Assembly (NCBI GenBank): GCA_937873655.1
Contig: CALMYQ010000101.1
Span: 248,001 to 312,000 of the forward strand
Direction of reading: 5' to 3'
Origin: an uncultured Lewinella sp.
GTDB lineage: Bacteria > Bacteroidota > Bacteroidia > Chitinophagales > Saprospiraceae
Length of the DNA: 64,000 nt
Part shown: piece by piece, positions 54,290 to 63,047 of the stretch
Numbering within the stretch: the stretch's first letter is position 1
Layout: each line of letters opens with the position of its first letter
The notes under the pieces: model-generated
Databases searched by the model: none
What the model was told of the DNA's origin: nothing
Seen by the model: only the letters and a program-made list of their open reading frames with translations
Translations under genes and position numbers: made by a program

Positions 54290-57200
54290 ATGATGAAAAG
54301 CAAGAGAGCTAACAAAAATCGCCTTTCAAAACAGGGCCTGTTGTTCAGGGTCATGTTGATGGGGGTATTTGCCTTGTTAAATTTTCCGAACCTGGAGGCC
54401 AATACCTTTTACGCGGGACCAGGCCTCCCGCCCAGGGTAATCAAGGGGGTGGTCACAGACAATGCGAATGAACCGCTGATCGGGGCGAACGTATTGGTCA
54501 AAGGAACCGCGAAGGGAACTGTTACGGATGCGGACGGGGCCTTCAGCCTGGAAATTGACGATTCGGATGAAATCCTGGTGATTTCCTATACGGGTTATGA
54601 GACCACAGAAATTCCGATAGGCAGTCAGTCTGCCTTTACCATCGTCATGAGTGAAAACTCTGCCATTCTCGGAGAAGTTGTGGTCATCGGCTACGGCGTT
54701 CAAAGAAAAGCGGATGTCACGGGCGCTACGGTGAATGTCAGCGCCGAAGAGCTGGCCTCCCGCCCGGTAAGGAATGTGGTTGAAGCGATGCAGGGCAAAG
54801 CGGCCGGCGTAGATATTTCATCAAACGAACGGCCGGGAACCGTTGGGAACATTACCATTCGCGGTGTCCGCTCCCTTACGGCGTCCAATTCTCCGCTGTA
54901 TGTAGTGGACGGTATTCCGTTGGTCACCGGCGTGGTCAGCGCATCGGGCAATGATGTGACGCTTGGCGGCATTGACAACCTCAACCCGAATGACATCGAA
55001 TCCATCGACATTCTGAAAGATGCGTCGGCCACCGCCATTTACGGCTCGCGCGGCGCCAACGGCGTAGTGCTCATTACCACCAAACAAGGTAAGGCCGGCA
55101 AGATGCACCTGGAGGTTAATTCTTCGCTAACCACTGAAAAGATTCATGAATTTTCGACTTTGATGAACGCGGCCGAGTACATTGAATACCGCCGTTGGGC
55201 CAGGTATTACATTGTCGGACAAACCGTTTATCCCAGAGGAGATCAGCCGACATTTGCAAGTGACGAAACCATTTTTTCCGGTGATGCGTTTGCATTGGCC
55301 AACATTAAAAAAGGTTGGGCAAGCGGCACCTGGGATCCCTCCAAGGTAACTTCCACGGATTGGACCGATTTTGTCACCCGCACAGGCGTCACTACCCAGA
55401 ATACGCTGAGCGCAAGCGGCGGCACGGATAAAATGACCGCCTACGGCTCGTTCGGGTACACGGATAATGTCGGGGTTGTAAAAGGACAGGATTTCAAGCG
55501 CTATAACGGTATCCTCAGGATCGATATAAAACCAACGAAATGGTTCTCCTTCGGCGGTACCATGAGCGGTTCCTTCAGCAAGCAGGAATTCGGCCAATCC
55601 ACCTCGGGCAACGTCGGGGTTTCGGTCAGGGACGGATTGTACGAAAGTGCGCGCACCATTTTCCAGTATGCTGTACCTTATGACGATGAGGGCAACCGGA
55701 TCGACTATCCAGGCGGTGATATTGCCGTTAAAACCATCATAGGCGAGGATAAATTATCGCAGGACCAACGCACGTCCATGCGGGCTTTCGGCAGTTTTTA
55801 CGGTCAACTGGACATCGGCGCCATTATACCTGTACTGGACGGGTTGAAATTCCGCACCAACTTCGGTCCGGATATCGAGAACTGGCGCGACGGCATTTTC
55901 CTGGATGCCGTTTCCGTGATCAGGAACGGTTCCTCTTACGCTTCATTGGAGAAATCGCAGCGTTTGTCCTACACCCTCGACAACCTGCTGTACTATAATA
56001 AAACCGCCGGAAACCACGATTTCGGCCTGACCTTGTTGCAGAGTCAGACCAAATTCAACTCGGAATCCAGTTTCATTTCGGCAGATAACGTTCCGCTGGC
56101 CAGCCAGAAATGGGATGCATTGGGCGCTGTCAGCTCTCTCAAAAGCTGGAGCTCCGGCATCGTCGAATCGTCCTTGTTGTCTTATATGGCGCGTTTGAAC
56201 TACAGTTTCAATTATAAATATCTGCTGACCGTATCAGGCCGGTATGACGGAGCCTCTCAATTGGCGGAAGGCAATAAGTGGGATTTCTTCCCCAGCGTAG
56301 CGTTGGGCTGGCGCATCGATCAGGAATCCTTTATGGACGGCATGGACTGGATCGACCAATTGAAGCTGCGGGTCGGCGTCGGGGTCACGGGTAATGCCGC
56401 CATTAACCCTTATTCCACCAAGGGCAGGCTGGACGCCATATTCTATCCTTTCGGCAGCGTTTCAACGCCCGGACAGCTGAACGTCACCACCCTGGCCAAC
56501 AAGGATCTGGGCTGGGAAAAAACCACACAGTACAACGTAGGGCTTGATTTCTCTATCGTTAGATCAAAAATTTACGGCAGTTTGGACTTTTACACCTCCA
56601 ACACCAATGACCTGCTGGTGCAAAAGTCCATCCCAACCACTACCGGTTATACCAATACATTTGCCAACATCGGGGAAACCCAATCCAAAGGCGTGGACCT
56701 GACCCTGAACACCATCAACGTTTCAGGCCGGAGTTTCGAGTGGACAACCACCTTGAACGCTTCCTACCAGGATAACAAAATCGTTTCTTTGGCGAACGGC
56801 AAATTTGACGACATCAATAACGGATGGTTCATCGGCCAGTCCCAGGATGTCATCTACGGTTATGAATCCAACGGGATCTGGCAGGCATCGGATGCAGCCG
56901 AAATGGCTAAATTCAATGACAACGGCCATACCTTTACTGCGGGTAATGTCCGCCCGGTTGACCAGAACGGCGATTATGTCATTGATGCGAACAATGACCA
57001 GGTCATTATCGGCAGCACGGTACCGAAATACATCCTGGGCATCACGAACACCTTTAACTACAAAGGTTTTGAGTTATCCATATTCTTATATGGCCGCATG
57101 AAATACCTGTACAATACAGGGGGTGAAGGACTTGTAGGCCGCTATAACCAAAGATTGGTGGATTATTGGACCGAGGCGGATCCGAATTCCGATTTTCAGA

Positions 57201-57466
57201 AGCCCATCTACTCCGAAGGTTTTGGGGATGAATATTTCCGCTCCCTTGGGTACAAAGACGGTTCGTTCCTGAAGATCCGGAATATTTCCCTGGGGTATAA
57301 CCTGCCTTCGAGCGTTTCCAGCAGGATCGGCCTTTCCAGATTGCGGATCTATGCCCAGGCGCTGAACCCGGGGTTTGTCTTCAACAATATACCCTGGATC
57401 GACATGGATGTAAGGTACCATGCTTCGAACAGAGGTTTTGTAACCGGCATAAACCTCCAATTTTAA
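54290..57466 (+). CDS. susC: SusC/RagA-type TonB-linked outer-membrane protein
   Basis: 1058 residues. Signal (to about 38), carboxypeptidase-regulatory-like domain (about 50-122, GVVTDNANEPLIGANVLVKG), plug with VIGYGVQRKADVTGA, PLYVVDGIPL and SIDILKDASATAIYGSRGANG (up to about residue 255), then a beta-barrel ending in VTGINLQF. This is the outer-membrane pore of a polysaccharide-uptake pair. The SusD-like gene begins 21 bp later. The downstream enzyme indicates pectin-derived oligosaccharides as substrate. Confidence 0.97.
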   Translation: MMKSKRANKNRLSKQGLLFRVMLMGVFALLNFPNLEANTFYAGPGLPPRVIKGVVTDNANEPLIGANVLVKGTAKGTVTDADGAFSLEIDDSDEILVISYTGYETTEIPIGSQSAFTIVMSENSAILGEVVVIGYGVQRKADVTGATVNVSAEELASRPVRNVVEAMQGKAAGVDISSNERPGTVGNITIRGVRSLTASNSPLYVVDGIPLVTGVVSASGNDVTLGGIDNLNPNDIESIDILKDASATAIYGSRGANGVVLITTKQGKAGKMHLEVNSSLTTEKIHEFSTLMNAAEYIEYRRWARYYIVGQTVYPRGDQPTFASDETIFSGDAFALANIKKGWASGTWDPSKVTSTDWTDFVTRTGVTTQNTLSASGGTDKMTAYGSFGYTDNVGVVKGQDFKRYNGILRIDIKPTKWFSFGGTMSGSFSKQEFGQSTSGNVGVSVRDGLYESARTIFQYAVPYDDEGNRIDYPGGDIAVKTIIGEDKLSQDQRTSMRAFGSFYGQLDIGAIIPVLDGLKFRTNFGPDIENWRDGIFLDAVSVIRNGSSYASLEKSQRLSYTLDNLLYYNKTAGNHDFGLTLLQSQTKFNSESSFISADNVPLASQKWDALGAVSSLKSWSSGIVESSLLSYMARLNYSFNYKYLLTVSGRYDGASQLAEGNKWDFFPSVALGWRIDQESFMDGMDWIDQLKLRVGVGVTGNAAINPYSTKGRLDAIFYPFGSVSTPGQLNVTTLANKDLGWEKTTQYNVGLDFSIVRSKIYGSLDFYTSNTNDLLVQKSIPTTTGYTNTFANIGETQSKGVDLTLNTINVSGRSFEWTTTLNASYQDNKIVSLANGKFDDINNGWFIGQSQDVIYGYESNGIWQASDAAEMAKFNDNGHTFTAGNVRPVDQNGDYVIDANNDQVIIGSTVPKYILGITNTFNYKGFELSIFLYGRMKYLYNTGGEGLVGRYNQRLVDYWTEADPNSDFQKPIYSEGFGDEYFRSLGYKDGSFLKIRNISLGYNLPSSVSSRIGLSRLRIYAQALNPGFVFNNIPWIDMDVRYHASNRGFVTGINLQF

Positions 57467-57487
57467 TCATAGCTTAGCCTTAAAAGA

Positions 57488-59443
57488 ATGAAAATCATGA
57501 AAAAACATATAAATTTTCATCCAATCTTAATGACGCTTGTGGCGCTGATGATCAGCGTGACCTCCTGCGTCAAGGACAGTTTTCTGGACGAAACCCTGAA
57601 GACTGAAAGGGACTATTCGTTTTATGATACAGAACAGGGCATCCAGGAATTGGCCGTGGGTGCTTATTACCGGGTTTTTTCCTCACCGTTTGCATCCGAA
57701 TATCAATTCGGGACCACCAATTACGGTACCGATGAGTTTCATTTGGGCGGCGACAAAACCAATGATATCTGGAACAATTACGACAGCCGTTTTGGTTCCA
57801 TCATCGTAACCACCAGAACGAATGCGCAGGAATTCTGGGACAATGTGTACGTAGGCATCGGCCTGGCCAACCAATTGATTGAATCAGCTACCAATATTGA
57901 ATCGACCAATCCCGCCATCAAAAACGTGGCATTGGGAGAAGGCTATTTCCTTCGCGCTTTCAATTACCTGAAACTGGTCCGCCAATACGGCGGCGTTCCG
58001 TTGAAGTTGACGCCAAGCACTACGGTTGAATTGGAATTCACGCGCGCAAGTGCGGAGGAGGTGCTGGCACAGGTCATCTCCGATTTTAAACAGGCCTACG
58101 ACTTGTTGGATAATTCAGCAGGTACGCCCAATAAGATCAGCAAGGACGCAGCCGCCCATTTCCTGGCCAAAGCGTACCTGACCCGCGCCAGCGAGATCAA
58201 CGACTCCTGGAACTCGGCTACAAAAGGCGCCGACCTGGACCAGGTCGTGGCCCTTTCCAATGAGGTCATCAGCCATCACCCGCTTGCCGGCAACTACCAG
58301 GATCTTTGGTATTATACCCAACCTGACGGCGCGAATGAATCGCTGCCCGAAATGATTCTGTCCGCATCCTTCAGCCGCGATCCGGTCCTTGAGACTTTTA
58401 ACCAGAGCCATGTATTCTTCACCGCCCGTTATGACGACCTCCCGACGATGAAGCGCGACCTTACGGGGATGCGGCCGTACAGCCGGATGGCCCCCACGTA
58501 TTTCACCTATGATGTGTTCGACCATATCAAGGATTCCCGGTTCTGGAAGACCTTCAGGACCAAACACAGGGTAAACAAAGGAGGTGATTTCAGCGGAACC
58601 AACTACACCGCAGGTGTGGATCTCGGCATCCTGTACATCATCAATCCGGCAAGTGACAACCGTTTTGCCAAGACCATCAACAACAATGATCCCGGCATTT
58701 TGTACAACGGCAAAACCATCCCTCACGTATTTGTAGCGCACGCCGCCGACGGCGTAGGTCTCCTGGCCAACCCGAGGTTTCCATCCTTATCAAAACATTT
58801 TGAATCGGACCGCACAGCCATCAATGACAACCGCGGCATGCGGGATGAAATCCTGGCGCGTTCGGCCGAAACCTATCTGATGGCAGCCGAGGCAAAAATC
58901 CGGCAGGAAAAGTACTCGGAGGCACTGGATTACATCAATACGGTTCGCAACCGCGGGGCTTACAAAGATGGAGAAGACCGCTCGTACTACATGGACGGCG
59001 CTGAATCCTATCCTACTTCCGCATTTTCCCAGCCGGCCAGCGACAATTCATACATGAATGAAAATTCTTATTATGAATCCAATAATATCCCGGTGACCAC
59101 CGCTTCAACCGATCTGACCATCACCAGCGCTTCCGCTTTACCGGCAGAAGACGAAGCCGTGATCGCCAAACTCGGATATTCAAGCAATTATGACCGCATG
59201 TTGTGTCTGGTCCTGAACGAGCGTACCCGCGAACTCTGCGGCGAATGGCTCCGCTGGGAAGATTTAAGCCGCACCAAAACCCTGGTAGCCAGGGCTCGCG
59301 CTTATAACCCCGAGGCGGCGCCGAACATCCAGGATTACCACAACCTGAGGCCTATACCGCAGACCTTTCTGGATGCAATCTACACGGAAGGACGCCCGCT
59401 GACGCCGGCTGAAAAGCAGGCCATGCAGAATCCAGGGTACTAA
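57488..59443 (+). CDS. susD: SusD/RagB-type surface glycan-binding lipoprotein
   Basis: 651 residues with lipobox TSC27 after a hydrophobic segment; a second ATG at 57497 is an equal choice of start. TPR-type helices and the SusD motifs ETYLMAAEAKIRQEKY and ERTRELCGEWLRWEDLSR are present. It should cap the SusC pore and bind glycan at the cell surface. A strong terminator follows, so the enzyme gene downstream is probably partly separate. Confidence 0.95.
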   Translation: MKIMKKHINFHPILMTLVALMISVTSCVKDSFLDETLKTERDYSFYDTEQGIQELAVGAYYRVFSSPFASEYQFGTTNYGTDEFHLGGDKTNDIWNNYDSRFGSIIVTTRTNAQEFWDNVYVGIGLANQLIESATNIESTNPAIKNVALGEGYFLRAFNYLKLVRQYGGVPLKLTPSTTVELEFTRASAEEVLAQVISDFKQAYDLLDNSAGTPNKISKDAAAHFLAKAYLTRASEINDSWNSATKGADLDQVVALSNEVISHHPLAGNYQDLWYYTQPDGANESLPEMILSASFSRDPVLETFNQSHVFFTARYDDLPTMKRDLTGMRPYSRMAPTYFTYDVFDHIKDSRFWKTFRTKHRVNKGGDFSGTNYTAGVDLGILYIINPASDNRFAKTINNNDPGILYNGKTIPHVFVAHAADGVGLLANPRFPSLSKHFESDRTAINDNRGMRDEILARSAETYLMAAEAKIRQEKYSEALDYINTVRNRGAYKDGEDRSYYMDGAESYPTSAFSQPASDNSYMNENSYYESNNIPVTTASTDLTITSASALPAEDEAVIAKLGYSSNYDRMLCLVLNERTRELCGEWLRWEDLSRTKTLVARARAYNPEAAPNIQDYHNLRPIPQTFLDAIYTEGRPLTPAEKQAMQNPGY

Positions 59444-59476
59444 GAACCGCGTCATATTGATTTGACTTCTTCGACC

Positions 59477-59520
59477 GGGAGAGCGGGAGGCATCACCTTC
59501 CCCCGCTCTCCCACTCACTT
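59477..59520 (+). terminator. intrinsic terminator after susD
   Basis: An 11-bp perfect stem GGGAGAGCGGG/CCCGCTCTCCC (59477-59487 and 59502-59512) is followed by ACTCACTTTTC. The T-run is interrupted, so read-through into the next gene is possible. Confidence 0.7.
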
Positions 59521-59573
59521 TTCCCGGCTTCGCCCGGCGACCTACCTTCACTTCCACCAATCCGCAATCAAAT

Positions 59574-62162
59574 ATGGACCGAAGATTTTTGTGCTTTTTC
59601 TTTTTTCTCGTTGCGTGGTCTGCCGGCATTGCGCAAATCAATGACGTGACCACGCCGCTGCACCTGATGCAGCCGGCCTATCCCTATGGTTACGGCAAGC
59701 CGGAAGTAAAGGACATTGAACAGGTGTTGACCCGTGTTTATGATTATCTGGTTCAGGTTACCCCGCCGCAATTGGTTGATAAAATATCCGGCAAGGAAAT
59801 CCCCGGCTTCGCATCGGTCAATGAAAACAGCATTATGAAGCCCGGTGATTTCCGGCTCAACAGCTACGAGTGGGGCGTGACCTACGCAGGCATGCTGCTG
59901 GCGGCCGAACAAACCGGTCAGGCGAAATACTCGGCCTATGTGACCGACCGGCTGAATTTTCTTGCGGATGCACTGGCTGCCTTCGCCGATTTTGAAGAAA
60001 AGCATGAAGGCAAGGATTTCCAGCTCAAACATTCCCTGCACCCGCAGGCACTGGATGATTGCGGAGCGATCTGCGCTGCAATGATCAAGGCGGTCAAAGC
60101 CGGAAAAGCTGAAGTAGAGGATGCCGTAATTGATAATTATATCCACTACATCAGTGAAAAACAATTTCGCCTGGAGGACGGCACCCTGGCCAGAAACCGA
60201 CCGCAACCCAATTCCATCTGGCTCGACGACCTGTTCATGAGCGTGCCTGCATTGGCGCAAATGGGCAGCTACAGCGGAGACCCGAAGTATTTTGACGATG
60301 CGGTGAAGCAGGTTCTCCAGTTCAGCAAACGCATGTTCAATTACGAAAAAGGCCTTTTCATGCATGGCTGGATCCTGGGGATGGAAGAACATCCGCAATT
60401 CCACTGGGCCCGTGCAAACGGATGGGCCCTAATGACCATGGTGGAATTGCTGGAGGTTTTGCCGGCCGACCACCCGGGCCGCGATCAGGTCCTGGATCTG
60501 TTGCGCCGGCATATCCGCGGTTTGGCCAACTACCAGGACGGAACCGGCTTCTGGCATCAGTTGATCGACCGGAACGATACCTATCTCGAAACTTCAGCTA
60601 CTGCCATATACGCCTATTCCATAGCCCGGGCGATCAACCGGGGCTATATCGATGGAAAGGTTTACGGACCGATGGTCTGCCTTGCGTGGCATGCTGTGGC
60701 CGCTAAGGTAAACGCAAAAGGCCAGGTGGAAGGGACTTGCGTAGGAACCGGAATGGGGTTCGATCCCGCCTTTTATTACTACCGGCCGGTAAATGTATAT
60801 GCGGCGCATGGGTATGGTCCGGTTCTGTTGGCGGGTGCTGAAATGATCGAACTGGTCAACACGCACGATATTCGCATCAATGACAGTGCGACCATGCTGT
60901 ACCAGGAAAGCAAACCCCAAACCTGGAATTTTGATCTTGGCCCCGGAAAAGCAAAAGAAGGCTTTACCCAAATAACAGAACAGGGGTTATATACGGCAGA
61001 AAAGGGTTATGGACTCATCCCTTCCGGTGTTGTAAAAGGATTTGAACAAGAAGGCTCAGATGACCCGCTGAGCGACGGGCTAAGTTCGGAAGCGCCGTTT
61101 TATTTTATGGCTGATCTGCCGGAAGGGCGGTATAAGATCACCCTTGCACTCGGCAATCCGGACCATGAATCTGCCGTTACCGTCAAAGCCGAATCGCGGC
61201 GGTTGATGCTGGAGAATTTAGCCATAAAAAAAGGAGAAACCGCACTTAAAACCATTATTGTTGATGTCCGGACTCCGCGCATCAATGCCACGGAAAGCAT
61301 CCGGCTGAAAGACCGGGAACAGCCTTATAAGAACTGGGATAAAAGTCTGAACCTTGAGTTTAATGGTAAAAACCCTTCTGTCCGGTATATTCAGATTGAA
61401 AAGGCCGACGAGCTTCCCGTCATATTCCTGGCAGGCAATTCAACCGTCACCGACCAGGAAAACGAACCGTGGGCATCCTGGGGGCAAATGTTTACCCGCT
61501 TTCTGAAACCGGAAATTGCAGTAGCCAATTTTGCCGAATCCGGGGAAACCTTAAAAGCCTTCAGGAGGGAAAACCGCCTCAAGAAAATATTGAGCTTAAT
61601 GAAGCCCGGCGACTACCTGTTCATGGAGTTCGCCCACAACGATCAGAAACCCGGAGGAAACCATGTGGATCCCTACACGACGTACCAGGAGGAGTTGATG
61701 TTCTTCATCACGGAAACCCGGAAAAAAGGCGGTATTCCTGTGCTGGTGACGTCCACCAACCGGCGCAAGTTCGACGAAAACGGTAAAATTGAGAACACGC
61801 TTGAGGAATACCCGGGCGCCATGCGGCAATTGGCCGAAAAAGAGCATATCCCGCTGATCGACCTCAATGCCATGAGCAAGGCGCTGTATGAGGCGTTGGG
61901 CGTGGAAGACTCAAAAAAGGCGTTTGTCCATTACCCGGCAAACACCTACCCCAATCAGAAGGAACCGTTGGCGGACAATACGCATTTCAATGCCTACGGC
62001 GCTTATGAACTGGCGAAATGCGTAGCACAGGAAATCAAAAGCAAATATCCGGATCTGGCAAAATACATAACTGATGATTTCGGCGGTTTTGATCCTTCAA
62101 AGCCCGACCCGTTTGAGGGATTCTTCTGGCCGGAAAGTCCGAATGCAGAAACGGGAGGGTGA
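59574..62162 (+). CDS. GH105 unsaturated rhamnogalacturonyl hydrolase fused to SGNH acetylesterase
   Basis: 862 residues with a signal peptide. Residues about 35-385 are a GH105 domain (D218 and D219 in IWLDDLF, ANGWALMTMVELLEVLP), which removes the unsaturated residue from lyase-cut rhamnogalacturonan. A beta-sandwich (about 440-580) leads to an SGNH esterase of the rhamnogalacturonan-acetylesterase type (about 615-840): nucleophile S623 in GNSTVTDQ and the D-H pair in DNTHFNAYGA. The two enzymes act on the same pectin backbone. It follows susC/susD and makes a pectin utilisation locus. Confidence 0.92.
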   Translation: MDRRFLCFFFFLVAWSAGIAQINDVTTPLHLMQPAYPYGYGKPEVKDIEQVLTRVYDYLVQVTPPQLVDKISGKEIPGFASVNENSIMKPGDFRLNSYEWGVTYAGMLLAAEQTGQAKYSAYVTDRLNFLADALAAFADFEEKHEGKDFQLKHSLHPQALDDCGAICAAMIKAVKAGKAEVEDAVIDNYIHYISEKQFRLEDGTLARNRPQPNSIWLDDLFMSVPALAQMGSYSGDPKYFDDAVKQVLQFSKRMFNYEKGLFMHGWILGMEEHPQFHWARANGWALMTMVELLEVLPADHPGRDQVLDLLRRHIRGLANYQDGTGFWHQLIDRNDTYLETSATAIYAYSIARAINRGYIDGKVYGPMVCLAWHAVAAKVNAKGQVEGTCVGTGMGFDPAFYYYRPVNVYAAHGYGPVLLAGAEMIELVNTHDIRINDSATMLYQESKPQTWNFDLGPGKAKEGFTQITEQGLYTAEKGYGLIPSGVVKGFEQEGSDDPLSDGLSSEAPFYFMADLPEGRYKITLALGNPDHESAVTVKAESRRLMLENLAIKKGETALKTIIVDVRTPRINATESIRLKDREQPYKNWDKSLNLEFNGKNPSVRYIQIEKADELPVIFLAGNSTVTDQENEPWASWGQMFTRFLKPEIAVANFAESGETLKAFRRENRLKKILSLMKPGDYLFMEFAHNDQKPGGNHVDPYTTYQEELMFFITETRKKGGIPVLVTSTNRRKFDENGKIENTLEEYPGAMRQLAEKEHIPLIDLNAMSKALYEALGVEDSKKAFVHYPANTYPNQKEPLADNTHFNAYGAYELAKCVAQEIKSKYPDLAKYITDDFGGFDPSKPDPFEGFFWPESPNAETGG

Positions 62163-62172
62163 GAGGGTGAGA

Positions 62173-62295
62173 GCCCACGGTCATAACAACGATGGGGTAG
62201 ATCCGGAAATGAGCCAGAATATGCTCATTGAAAATTGCGTTTTCGACCAGGGCAACGATGCGATTGCGGTTAAATCGGGCCGCCTGGCGACTTAA
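62173..62295 (+). pseudogene. remnant of a GH28 pectinase
   Basis: A frame directly after the esterase stop encodes HGHNNDGVDPE and DQGNDAIAVKSGR, matching the GH28 signature NNDG...P(E)...GDDAIAIKSGR. About 40 residues remain of a protein normally 400-500 residues; the substrate-site DD is ND here, and the catalytic GHG and RIK motifs are missing. It has no start codon of its own and runs into the 3' end of the CoA-binding gene. It looks like a scar of gene loss or recombination. Confidence 0.7.
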
Positions 62296-62651
62296 TACAC
62301 CCCCACCGTCAACATCACCAAGGTACAAGCCACTTCCCCTTCTATCCCCTTCTCGCGGGCCAATGTCATCAGTTCCGGATTTTCGGTACCCGGATTGAAA
62401 ATAATCCGCCGCGGGTTGAGGCCCAGCAGGTAATCGTAATATTCAGGCTGATTATCCGGCGATAAATAGAGCGAAACGGTATCAATATCCTCGAGGGCCG
62501 GTTGGCCGTTCAAAATCGGAATGCCTGCAATCTCCCCTTTCTTTATGCCGACCGGAACCGGCTCAAACCCTTTGATCTTCAACAGGTGGACGGCCCGGTT
62601 GGAAGCCCGGTCAGGATTTGGAGAAGCGCCAAAGACGAGTGTTCTTTTCAA
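62292..62651 (-). CDS. CoA-binding domain protein (YccU-like)
   Basis: 119 residues with a Rossmann CoA-binding pattern: VFGASPNPDRASNRAVHLL near the start, GIPILNGQPAL, and RRIIFNPGTENPEL. Such single-domain proteins bind CoA but their role is not known. Its stop overlaps the last codon of the GH28 remnant frame. Short tandem repeats lie upstream. Confidence 0.85.
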   Translation of the reverse strand: MKRTLVFGASPNPDRASNRAVHLLKIKGFEPVPVGIKKGEIAGIPILNGQPALEDIDTVSLYLSPDNQPEYYDYLLGLNPRRIIFNPGTENPELMTLAREKGIEGEVACTLVMLTVGVY

Positions 62652-62792
62652 TTTGATCGGTTTTGTATGCGATCTATCGGAGAACTGCTTTCGGGGTAGA
62701 ATTGTTCATTGCTCAATTGTTTCATTGTCTCACTGTTTCATTGCCGGGCGGCCGTATTGGGGCATCATTTTGCCATTTTATTATTGGATGGC

Positions 62793-62922
62793 TTTATGGT
62801 CGGCCGCCGTTGTAATGTCGAAGAGTTGCCCTACCCCCGACTGAAGACTGCCAACTGCCGAACTGCCAACTGTTTTATGGTCGGCCGCCGTTGTAATGTC
62901 GAATTGTTGCCTTACCCCGACT
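62793..62922. repeat. 49-50-bp direct repeat, two copies
   Basis: TTTATGGTCGGCCGCCGTTG begins both copies; the first 30 bases are identical and the last 20 differ by four changes. The starts are 81 bp apart. The second copy runs into the heptamer array. Confidence 0.9.
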
Positions 62923-63043
62923 TACGACTTACGACTTACCACTTATGACTTACCACTTATGACTTACCACTTATGACTTACCACTTACGACTTACCACTT
63001 ATGACTTACCACTTATGACTTACCACTTATGACTTACCACTAA
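62918..63043. repeat. 7-bp tandem repeat, 18 units
   Basis: Eighteen heptamers of the form CGACTTA, CCACTTA or TGACTTA, mostly as alternating pairs. It is the reverse complement of the family at 33405-33494, where the unit is TAAGTCG/TAAGTGG. No spacer is present, so it is not a CRISPR array. Confidence 0.95.
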
Positions 63044-63047
63044 CAGC

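Larger units (their letters stand above)
62652..63047. repeat. repeat-rich gap with several short tandem repeat families
   Basis: About 400 bp with no gene. From left: a CATTGTTT/CATTGTC-type repeat at 62701-62743; a 49-50-bp direct repeat (62793-62842 and 62874-62922); CTGCCAA-type heptamers between its copies (62843-62873); and the CTTACCA/CTTATGA heptamer array at 62918-63043. Confidence 0.9.
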
